Program-made: the position numbers and the translations under genes | Shown: positions 19,089-26,996 of the stretch, in pieces | How positions within the stretch are numbered: the first letter of the stretch is position 1 | How the letters are laid out: every line of letters starts with the position of its first letter | The notes under the pieces: model-generated | What the model was told of the DNA's origin: nothing | Database searches by the model: none | What the model saw: only the letters and a program-made list of their open reading frames with translations | Origin: an uncultured Flavobacteriales bacterium | Lineage (GTDB): Bacteria; Bacteroidota; Bacteroidia; Flavobacteriales; CAJXXR01 | Direction of reading: 5' to 3' | NCBI GenBank assembly: GCA_913063375.1 | Contig: CAJXXR010000007.1 | Span: 1-64,000 of the forward strand | Length of the DNA stretch: 64,000 nt

Positions 19089-19820
19089 ATGAAACAACTG
19101 TACAACAAGTACACGAAACAAGACCATCTTGTTTGGGAATGTCTATTTGAAAGACAAGTCAACAACCTACCAAACAAAGTAGCAAAGGAGTATCTAGATT
19201 GTCTAGAAAACCTACAACCAAACTTGAACAAGACCTATATCCCAAACTTTAATAAACTGGATGTTGGTTTAAGTAAATTTGAAGGCTGGATTATTGAGGT
19301 CGTTCCTGGGTTAATTCCTGTTGATGATTTCTTCAGCTTATTAGCCAACAAGAAATTCTGTTCTTCTACCTGGTTAAGGAAAATGGATCAATTGGACTAT
19401 CTAGAAGAACCGGATATGTTCCATGATATCTTTGGTCATATTCCATTATTGGCGCATAAGCCCTATGCTGATTTTGTAGCGGAATTTGGGAAAATTGGTT
19501 TTGCCCATGCAGAAAACGAGGAAATTGTAAAACAATTGCAGCGATTATATTGGTTTACCATAGAATTTGGACTAATCCGACAGGAGGAGGAATTAAAAAT
19601 TTATGGAGCAGGAATTATTTCTTCCTTCTCAGAGACCAATAGTATTTTTCAAACAAAGGCCATTATAAAGCCATTTGATTTAAAAGAAATTATTGAAACA
19701 GATTTTGAAACGGATAAATTACAAGAATGCTATTTTGTTATTGAGTCCTTCGAACAGCTATACGATTCCCTTAAAGAATATAAAATGATGCTCAAAAATC
19801 AAACAGTCTTAAAGGATTAA
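19089..19820 (+). CDS. phhA: Phenylalanine 4-hydroxylase (aromatic amino acid hydroxylase)
   Basis: A pterin- and iron-dependent monooxygenase of about 243 residues converting phenylalanine to tyrosine. The iron ligands His112, His117 (in FHDIFGHIP) and Glu159 (in YWFTIEFG) are present. Bacterial enzymes of this family are single-domain and of this length. I chose the ATG at 19089 (MKQLYNKY). An ATG at 19077 (MLNF...) abuts the terminator T-run, and an even earlier frame would read through the terminator hairpin. Expression appears controlled by the tyrosine leader peptide upstream. The cofactor-recycling enzyme phhB precedes it. Confidence 0.95.
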   Translation: MKQLYNKYTKQDHLVWECLFERQVNNLPNKVAKEYLDCLENLQPNLNKTYIPNFNKLDVGLSKFEGWIIEVVPGLIPVDDFFSLLANKKFCSSTWLRKMDQLDYLEEPDMFHDIFGHIPLLAHKPYADFVAEFGKIGFAHAENEEIVKQLQRLYWFTIEFGLIRQEEELKIYGAGIISSFSETNSIFQTKAIIKPFDLKEIIETDFETDKLQECYFVIESFEQLYDSLKEYKMMLKNQTVLKD

Positions 19821-19823
19821 AAT

Positions 19824-19857
19824 AAAAAAGGTGGAAATATTTATCCACCTTTTTTTA
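19824..19857. terminator. Bidirectional terminator after phhA
   Basis: A stem AGGTGGA / TCCACCT with an eight-base loop, flanked by an A-run and a T-run, sits between convergent phhA and the T9SS-sorted protein gene. Confidence 0.88.
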
Positions 19858-21465
19858 TTATTCATTTGTAATAGGAAGAGTCTTTATAGACTTTCCTTTA
19901 TTTTTTATTTGTATATAATACATGCCTTGGGAATACTTAGAGAGATTCATAAGTAATTCCGTCTCTGAGTCCCATTCTACACTAAATATGGGCTGCCCTA
20001 AGATATTAATTACCTGGATAGAATAGTGTTTAGGCAAAGTAGAATTATCACTTAGAATCAACTCACCAAGCCCAGTTCCTTTTAACAACTCAATTCCCAA
20101 ATCCTTGGAAAATTCAGTGGTAGATAAATTGTCAAAATCTGCAGTATGATCTGTACAATTTGCGAAATGATCATCATAAAAAACCTGTATATCATCTACG
20201 TAATCCATGAGCAAAACAGCATTTTGTTTTGCAGTATATGTGGTATTCCTTGCATATACATAAGCAAAATCTAAACAGAAAGATTCTCCTGGAAGAAAAC
20301 TTGGAAGGAAAACACCATGTAAGGACCTTCTATCATCGGGTATATTTGTAACAAAATCCAAGTCTGTTGTATCCTCTAATTCGATACTCATCATATAATT
20401 TGGATTGTTCCCCCAGCTATTAATTGATCCATCTTTCCACATAGCATTCAAATAATTAAAATAATGCTCAGCTTCCTCAGGATTACCTGTTTTTGGATTA
20501 AAATTATTATTCCATGACCAGTGAACATAAATATCTTCATTTAAACTAACCATTCCTGCAGCCGGTGGATTAATTCCATAACCATTAATGATATCCAATG
20601 AATCTACCGAATAAATATCTTCATCAAAATTATCTGTATTGAACACCATTGAAAGATTTCTATCGATATCGCATGCAATATAATCGTCAGCATACCCACC
20701 TAATTCCCAATCATTAAAAACACCAGCATAAAACTCTAGAAAATCAACACTCCCTCTATTAAATACCTCATAATGAACAAAGACACTATTATCCAATTCT
20801 GGTTCAACAGAATCATAAGCATAAATCATCATATGGACTTCAGCCCCTATCTTTGCACCTCCAGAACTAGCATGAATCTCCCTATCATCGTTATACATTA
20901 TAAAGATGGCCTTGTTTCCTCTAATTAACGGGAAATCGCCAAAATGAGGTTCATAGATTTCATTGGAATTGATATCATAATAAGGAGCCAACTGTGCACT
21001 TTCACCATTTGTAGTATTTCCATTTCCTGGCCAATTCTCTATTACTTCTGGCATCACATAACCTGCTAAATTGAATTGCTCCCTATGAAACATGATTTGG
21101 TCGCTACTTACCAACCATGAACGGTTATAAGTATCATCATAATCTGTATCATAATCATCCCCAATGGGACCTGGCCAATAATCTAAGCCATTCTGCTTAT
21201 AGGTATTTGCAGCTAGATGTAGGTTTCCAGTATTATCTGGAGCCCCTAGCCATAAACTAGAAGCAAAAAGAAAACCAGCATCTCCAGTTTTAGGTGCTAA
21301 TGTAGTCCTCTCAATATAATCCCATCCCATATCCCCATTGGCCATGGAGGTGAAATTGATATTATTAGTATCTAAAGCTGTAGATACAGGAGCAAGACTA
21401 TCGGGTTGTGCGGAAGCAATAGCAATACCCAAGAAAAGGGCAAAGGAGGTATATATTCTTCTCAT
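19858..21465 (-). CDS. Secreted protein with type IX sorting domain
   Basis: A 535-residue protein with a signal peptide (residues 1-19, cleavage after ASAQ) and a C-terminal type A T9SS sorting domain in the last ~75 residues. The sorting domain includes the IQVINILGQPIF motif, then LSKYSQGMYYIQI and a basic KGKSIKTLP end. The middle is Asp/Asn/Tyr-rich with segments such as YYDINSNEIYEPHFGDFP, typical of large secreted Bacteroidota proteins of unknown function. It is expected at the cell surface or released. No enzymatic motif is recognised. Confidence 0.82.
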   Translation of the reverse strand: MRRIYTSFALFLGIAIASAQPDSLAPVSTALDTNNINFTSMANGDMGWDYIERTTLAPKTGDAGFLFASSLWLGAPDNTGNLHLAANTYKQNGLDYWPGPIGDDYDTDYDDTYNRSWLVSSDQIMFHREQFNLAGYVMPEVIENWPGNGNTTNGESAQLAPYYDINSNEIYEPHFGDFPLIRGNKAIFIMYNDDREIHASSGGAKIGAEVHMMIYAYDSVEPELDNSVFVHYEVFNRGSVDFLEFYAGVFNDWELGGYADDYIACDIDRNLSMVFNTDNFDEDIYSVDSLDIINGYGINPPAAGMVSLNEDIYVHWSWNNNFNPKTGNPEEAEHYFNYLNAMWKDGSINSWGNNPNYMMSIELEDTTDLDFVTNIPDDRRSLHGVFLPSFLPGESFCLDFAYVYARNTTYTAKQNAVLLMDYVDDIQVFYDDHFANCTDHTADFDNLSTTEFSKDLGIELLKGTGLGELILSDNSTLPKHYSIQVINILGQPIFSVEWDSETELLMNLSKYSQGMYYIQIKNKGKSIKTLPITNE

Positions 21466-21570
21466 ATTTCAAATTATATTCTATTGTAAATCATTTAATT
21501 CCATTCAATTTATGAAAAAAAACAATACAGTGAATACAATTAAAATAATTAAGAGATACTATTAAAACAA

Positions 21571-21598
21571 AAAAGCCCTGAGAAAATTCCTCAGGGCT
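21571..21598 (-). terminator. Intrinsic terminator of the M13 peptidase gene
   Basis: On the minus strand a 9-bp stem AGCCCTGAG / CTCAGGGCT with a seven-base loop is followed by a T-run, 27 bases after the stop codon. Confidence 0.87.
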
Positions 21599-21624
21599 CT
21601 TGAATAATTATATAAGAGGTAGTT

Positions 21625-23691
21625 CTACCAAATAACGGCTCTTTTCTCCCCTGAGTTAATCATAGGATCTTCATCCTTACAAGAAAATGCTTCTTGGAAT
21701 TCAATCATATTTGCCAAAGTACCGTTTACACGGAACCTTCCTGGAGAGTGAGAATCAGACTTTATTCTTGTCAATAAAGCTTCGTCCTTAATGTTGTTTT
21801 TCCAAACATTTGCCCAACCTAAGAATACTCTTTGTTTATAGTTGAATCCATCTATATCTGCCGGCTTATCTTTTCCTTCATAGGCCATTTCCAAAGCATG
21901 GTATGCCAAGGTCAAACCACCTAAATCAGCAATATTTTCACCAATTGTTAAAGCACCATTTACATTCAATCCAGCCAATGCTTCATATCCACTGTACTGG
22001 TCAATGATCATTTGGGCTCTTCCATTGAATTTATCCAAATCTTGTTCAGTCCACCAGTTTTCAAGGTTACCTACAGAATTGTACAAACATCCTTTATCAT
22101 CAAAACCATGTGTGAACTCATGTCCAATAACCGCTCCAATACCACCATAGTTTAGTGCATCATCTGCTTCAGGGTTGTAAAATGGCGGTTGTAAAATTGC
22201 CGCTGGGAACACTACTTCATTGTATAATGGATTGTAATAAGCGTTGATAGTCTGTGGGCTCATGTGCCATTCCGTCTTATCTACAGGCTTACCAATTTTA
22301 TCCATCATCTCTTGATAATGCTTAGCACGCACTTGCATACTATTTGCAAACAATGCATCGGGCTTGATATCTAGACTAGAATAATCTTTCCATTTATCAG
22401 GATACCCAATTTTATAGGTAAATGAATTTAGTTTCTCCAAAGCCTTTTCTTTCGTATCAGCAGACATCCACTCCAATTGTCCGATTCTAGCTCTAAATGA
22501 TTTACGCAAGTTCTCAATCAATTGAGCAACATCTTGTTTTGATTGCTCAGCGAAGTATTTTTCAACATATAATTTCCCGAAAGTCTCACCAAAGCTACCA
22601 TTCAATTTCCCTAAGGCTGTTTTCCAACGTGGCTTCATCTTATCAACACCATTCAAAACCGTACTATAGAAATAGAAATCTTGTTTTACAAAGTCAGCAC
22701 TTAAGTAACCACTAGCACCATTTACTAAATTCCAAGTTTGGTACAATTTCCAATCTTCTACAGAAATGGTATTAAACAAATTTGCAAATCCTGCAATAAA
22801 TTCTGGTTGAGAAACATTCAACGTATTCAATGAACCGGCACCAATTCCTTTAAAGTACATGGCCCAATCAAATCCTTTAGCCTTTCCAGCCAATTTAGGC
22901 ACAGACATCTTATTATACGTCTTATGAGGATCTCTACGCGTTACTCTATCCATTGACAAATCTGCCAACTTGGTTTCAATATCCATAATTGTTTTAGCAG
23001 CAGCCTTAGCTTCTCCAGCTTCAGTACCAATCAATAGAAACATTTTCTCCAAGTGAACTAAATACTCTGTACGAATATTCTGCATTTTTGGATCTTCATT
23101 TCTATAGAAATCCTTATCAGGAAGACCTAAACCACCTTGCGCTAAAGTTGCTATATTCTCCGTTGAATTTTTTGAATCAGCCGTGATATAAAATGAAAAT
23201 GGTGAACCTATAGAATGCGTTCTAGCATATACCAAATAGGCAAAAAGATCCCCCTTTGATGAAATCTTCTCAATTTTGGCCAATTCAGCCAAAATTGGTG
23301 TTTTACCCAACTCCTCTACTTTCGCAGAATCCAAGGCTGAAGCATAAAAATCCCGCACCAATTGGGCATCAGAACCTTTACCAGCACTAGTGTTAGTTTT
23401 CAAATCTGCCAATAAGGCTTTTAACTTAGCACTATTTTGCTCACGTAAATATTCAAAACTCCCCCATCTACTTTCCGTATCAGGAATAGGATTGTTCTTC
23501 AACCATGAACCAATAGCATACTCATAAAAGTCGCTACATGGATTCACATCCGTGTTCATACTCCCTAAATCAAAAGGCTTTTCGGCCTTTACAGTAGTAG
23601 CTGCTACTTCTTCCGTCTTTACAGGCTCATTGCAAGCCATCATTCCGAAACCTACAGCAGCCATTCCTAGTGCAATTTTTGTGTTTTTCAT
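21625..23691 (-). CDS. M13 family zinc metallopeptidase lipoprotein
   Basis: A neprilysin/PepO-type peptidase of about 688 residues. The zinc motif HEFTH is near residue 525, the third ligand is in GENIADLGG about 60 residues later, and the NAYYNP substrate-binding segment is present. The N-terminus is a lipoprotein signal with Cys in FGMMACNE, so the enzyme is probably anchored in the periplasm or outer membrane. I chose MKNTK at 23691 rather than an ATG three codons earlier, as it gives a normal signal n-region. The enzyme cleaves short peptides. A TAnnTTTG element lies upstream. Confidence 0.94.
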   Translation of the reverse strand: MKNTKIALGMAAVGFGMMACNEPVKTEEVAATTVKAEKPFDLGSMNTDVNPCSDFYEYAIGSWLKNNPIPDTESRWGSFEYLREQNSAKLKALLADLKTNTSAGKGSDAQLVRDFYASALDSAKVEELGKTPILAELAKIEKISSKGDLFAYLVYARTHSIGSPFSFYITADSKNSTENIATLAQGGLGLPDKDFYRNEDPKMQNIRTEYLVHLEKMFLLIGTEAGEAKAAAKTIMDIETKLADLSMDRVTRRDPHKTYNKMSVPKLAGKAKGFDWAMYFKGIGAGSLNTLNVSQPEFIAGFANLFNTISVEDWKLYQTWNLVNGASGYLSADFVKQDFYFYSTVLNGVDKMKPRWKTALGKLNGSFGETFGKLYVEKYFAEQSKQDVAQLIENLRKSFRARIGQLEWMSADTKEKALEKLNSFTYKIGYPDKWKDYSSLDIKPDALFANSMQVRAKHYQEMMDKIGKPVDKTEWHMSPQTINAYYNPLYNEVVFPAAILQPPFYNPEADDALNYGGIGAVIGHEFTHGFDDKGCLYNSVGNLENWWTEQDLDKFNGRAQMIIDQYSGYEALAGLNVNGALTIGENIADLGGLTLAYHALEMAYEGKDKPADIDGFNYKQRVFLGWANVWKNNIKDEALLTRIKSDSHSPGRFRVNGTLANMIEFQEAFSCKDEDPMINSGEKRAVIW

Positions 23692-23754
23692 CTGAAACAT
23701 TTGTTTTTACTAAACACTAATCAAAGTCAATTGATTAGATCTTTTTAATCTTCC

Positions 23755-23762
23755 CAAAAATA
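23755..23762 (-). promoter_or_regulatory. Putative -7 element of the M13 peptidase gene
   Basis: TATTTTTG on the minus strand matches TAnnTTTG, 63 bases upstream of the start codon. Confidence 0.4.
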
Positions 23763-23804
23763 AACTTTTCACGAAGACTTTGTTATTTTTTCCAAAATAA
23801 AAGC

Positions 23805-26222
23805 CTATTCGTATTTTAAACTAACCGCTGGATTAGTTACTGCCACACGCATAGAATGGTAAAAGATCGTAACAAACGATAATGCCACCGCAGCTAATGC
23901 AATAAGACCAAAGATCAAATAAGGCATATCTATTCTGTAAGCGAAGCTCTTCAACCACTCTTCTCCTGCCAAGTGTGCAATAGGAAAGGCAATTAAAGAC
24001 GAAATTAAAATCAACATTAAGATCTCTTTGAAAAGCAGATACATAATTTGATTTACTTCAGCACCCAATATTTTACGAACAGCTATTTCTTTTGTACGCT
24101 GTTGAATAGTAAAGGATGATAATCCCAACAAGCCTAAACAACTGATAATCACACATACAATAGAAAATATATTTATCAATTTACTTTGTTGAACATCTGA
24201 GGCGTAAGATTCCGATAATTGTTCATCTAAGAAAGAATAATCAAAGATCTGGCCTGGTAACATCTCCCCCCATTTCTCTTCCAGAAATGCTAAAGTTTCC
24301 TGAATATTGGTTCCTGTCAACCTCAATATTAATGATCCACCAGGTCTATTTTGTAGTGTCATCAAGGTTGGTTCAATATTTTGATGCAAACTCCTTCCAT
24401 TAAAATCTTTAACCACTCCAACGATCTTTCCATGTACACTAACTGTTCCGTCGTCATTGAATCCCCATTCAACTTTTTTGCCAATAGGATTGTCATAGCC
24501 CATTTCACGTACAGCAGTCTCATTTATAATAAACGCTTCTGAAGAATCTGATGGATGATTCGTTAAATCAAAATCACGACCTTCTACGATATGCATTCCA
24601 ATGGTTTCTATAAATTCCTCACCAATTCTCAAAAAAGAAAAGGTTTGATTTTCCATACCGCTGGCACCTTCAATTCTGAATAAATTCTTACCAACACCAA
24701 CACCAGGAATCATATAAGTAGTTGTTGCTTTTGCAATTCCTGGGTGATTCTCCAACTCCTTCATTAGAACAGGTAATCTATTATATACAATAGTATCTCG
24801 AACTTGGATATTCATGATATTATCACGCGTGAACCCAAGATCCGTATTCTGTAAATAATCAACTTGACTCTTTGCCAGGAAGGTCAAAATAACGACTGAA
24901 ATAGAGATAATGAATTGAGCACTTACCAATACCTTTCTAATCCAAAATCCGGCCTTACCATTCATCCTTTGCGCTTGAAATGCTTGAATAGGATCAATTT
25001 TGGATAAATAGAAGGCTGGATATAATCCAGATCCCAAACTGATGAAAAGTAGAATACCAATCATCCCAATAATCAATTCTGAGGATACCAATTGGGCTAT
25101 ATGAAGGTCCTTTCCAATGATGGTATTGAAATCTGTTAACTCAAACAAAACCTCCATCATTACCAAGGATAAGATAAAAGCTATGAAGGTGAGAATGATA
25201 GATTCTCCTAAATACTGAATGATCAATTGTGTTCTTCCTGCGCCAAAAACCTTACGCATCCCTACTTCCTTACTTCTTAGCGCAGAACGAGCAGTAGATA
25301 AATTCACATAATTTATGGCTGCCAAAACAAGAATAAAAATCCCAATCAATGCAAAAGCATAGACATAGTTTATATTCCCTTGCTGCCTATCGTACTTCAA
25401 ATTTGATTTCAAATGGATATCTGCCAAAGGCTGCATCCCAATTTCAAAATTGGCATTGAAACGCTTACCCATCTCTGCCATATACTTATCGTAAAAAGCA
25501 GCGAAATTATCCAATATGGGAGCAGTACTAGAACCTTCCCTCATCTTCACATAGGTAAAACTCCCAACATTCCACAAAGATCTTATCAATTGATCCTCTG
25601 TAGGATTTGCGATCGTAGAGGGAGTGATTAAAGCATCAAAAAGAAAATGAGTATTTTGAGGTAGATCCTTGATCACTCCTGTCACCTCATAGGTTCTATG
25701 GGTTGTTTGAATATTCTTTCCCAATGCCAATGCATCTCCAAAGAATTTTTGAGCAATGCTTTCCGTTAGAACTATAGTTAAAGGCCTATTTAAAGATGTT
25801 TCTGGGCTCCCTTCAATAAATTCATGGCTAAAGACCTCAAAATAATTAGAGTCCGCTAGCAGGAAGCCCTCTTCATAAAAACTCTTCTCCTCATTTTTGA
25901 AAAGCGTTCTAGGGTATTCCTGTAGGAGAGTAACTCTTTCAATATCTGCGTATTCTTTTTGCATCAATCGACCAATACCAAATGAGGTCAATGCAAAATC
26001 GTCCAACTTATCTTCAATGGTGAAATAAGAAGTAACCCGGTATATATTTTCGTGGCCTTCGTAATGTTTATCGTAGGTAGACTCTATGACTACATACATC
26101 CAAACAATCAGCGCACAGGCAATCCCCAAAGACAATCCAATAATATTCACGAAGGAATAGAATGGATTTCTAAAGAGTACCCGAATGGCAGTTTTAAAAT
26201 AGTTTCTAAGCATGGAGAGCAA
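23805..26222 (-). CDS. MacB/FtsX-type ABC transporter permease (second)
   Basis: An 805-residue protein with the tandem FtsX architecture: an N-terminal helix (about residues 20-42), a large periplasmic MacB-core domain (about 50-280), three helices (about 285-410), a second short amphipathic/core segment, and a final three-helix FtsX block (about 680-790) ending in PAVSLKYE. It has no ATPase domain and relies on the ATPase encoded just upstream, whose 3' end it overlaps by 17 bases. Such permeases transmit ATP-driven motion across the membrane for export or signalling. The substrate is unknown. Confidence 0.88.
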   Translation of the reverse strand: MLSMLRNYFKTAIRVLFRNPFYSFVNIIGLSLGIACALIVWMYVVIESTYDKHYEGHENIYRVTSYFTIEDKLDDFALTSFGIGRLMQKEYADIERVTLLQEYPRTLFKNEEKSFYEEGFLLADSNYFEVFSHEFIEGSPETSLNRPLTIVLTESIAQKFFGDALALGKNIQTTHRTYEVTGVIKDLPQNTHFLFDALITPSTIANPTEDQLIRSLWNVGSFTYVKMREGSSTAPILDNFAAFYDKYMAEMGKRFNANFEIGMQPLADIHLKSNLKYDRQQGNINYVYAFALIGIFILVLAAINYVNLSTARSALRSKEVGMRKVFGAGRTQLIIQYLGESIILTFIAFILSLVMMEVLFELTDFNTIIGKDLHIAQLVSSELIIGMIGILLFISLGSGLYPAFYLSKIDPIQAFQAQRMNGKAGFWIRKVLVSAQFIISISVVILTFLAKSQVDYLQNTDLGFTRDNIMNIQVRDTIVYNRLPVLMKELENHPGIAKATTTYMIPGVGVGKNLFRIEGASGMENQTFSFLRIGEEFIETIGMHIVEGRDFDLTNHPSDSSEAFIINETAVREMGYDNPIGKKVEWGFNDDGTVSVHGKIVGVVKDFNGRSLHQNIEPTLMTLQNRPGGSLILRLTGTNIQETLAFLEEKWGEMLPGQIFDYSFLDEQLSESYASDVQQSKLINIFSIVCVIISCLGLLGLSSFTIQQRTKEIAVRKILGAEVNQIMYLLFKEILMLILISSLIAFPIAHLAGEEWLKSFAYRIDMPYLIFGLIALAAVALSFVTIFYHSMRVAVTNPAVSLKYE

Positions 26223-26895
26223 CAGTTTGATTTTCAGATATCACTTTACCATCCAATAATTTAATGGTACGATCTGAGAAACTAGCGTCCCTGGATGAAT
26301 GGGTAACCATGATGATAGTTGTACCTTCCGCATTCAATTTGGTTAACTGCTCCATCACTTCTTCCCCATTCACTGAATCCAAGTTACCAGTTGGCTCATC
26401 GGCAAGAATTAAGGCCGGTTTATTAACCAATGCTCTTGCAATCGCAACACGTTGTTGTTGCCCTCCTGAAAGTTGTTGTGGAAAATGTGATTTACGATGC
26501 ATCATATTCATTTTCTCCAGAACCTCTTCTACTCTCTTTTTTCTTTCTGATGCCTTCACTTTTGTATATATCAAAGGCAATTCAACATTTTCAAATACAG
26601 ACAATTCATCAATCAGATTAAAACTCTGAAATATGAAACTGATATTCATTTTTCTTAAAACTGAACGCTGCTTTTCTGACATCGAGTGTACAGGTGCCTC
26701 ATTAAAATGATACTCGCCAGATGATGGTGTATCAATCAAACCTAGAATATTCAATAAGGTAGATTTACCACAACCAGATGGTCCCATTATGGATACAAAC
26801 TCCCCCTTTTTAATAGTAATATTCACCTTGTTTAAGGCTGTAGTCTCGATCTCCTCCGTTAAAAACAACTTCGAAATTTCATTTAACTGTATCAT
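26206..26895 (-). CDS. ABC transporter ATP-binding protein (LolD/MacB type)
   Basis: A 229-residue ATPase with Walker A GPSGCGKST (38-46), signature LSGGQQQRVAIARAL, Walker B LILADEP and an H-loop in MVTHSS. The family pairs with FtsX-domain permeases. It is placed between two such permeases and presumably energises both, or a heterodimer of them. The start lies 101 bases after the first permease, an interval that holds a large wobble-paired hairpin. Confidence 0.93.
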   Translation of the reverse strand: MIQLNEISKLFLTEEIETTALNKVNITIKKGEFVSIMGPSGCGKSTLLNILGLIDTPSSGEYHFNEAPVHSMSEKQRSVLRKMNISFIFQSFNLIDELSVFENVELPLIYTKVKASERKKRVEEVLEKMNMMHRKSHFPQQLSGGQQQRVAIARALVNKPALILADEPTGNLDSVNGEEVMEQLTKLNAEGTTIIMVTHSSRDASFSDRTIKLLDGKVISENQTVALHA

Positions 26896-26933
26896 AGCGG
26901 TGCGTGTTTTAGTGTTCTAAATTCTTAAAATAA

Positions 26934-26994
26934 AAGTCCGGGGTTTTAACCTGAAATCCTCCCTTAGTTAAACAAATGAAAAAACCCCGAACTT
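26934..26994 (-). terminator. Intercistronic hairpin with U-rich tail in the ABC operon
   Basis: Arms at 26934-26947 and 26981-26994 form a 14-bp stem in the minus-strand RNA, perfect with one G-U pair (AAGTTCGGGGTTTT with AAAACCCCGGACTT). The loop is about 33 bases, and the tail is TTTATTTT-like. It starts three bases after the first permease stop codon. On the plus strand the wobble position would be a C-A mismatch, so the structure is suited to minus-strand transcripts. It is a terminator or partial attenuator between adaptor-permease and ATPase-permease. Confidence 0.65.
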
Positions 26995-26996
26995 CC

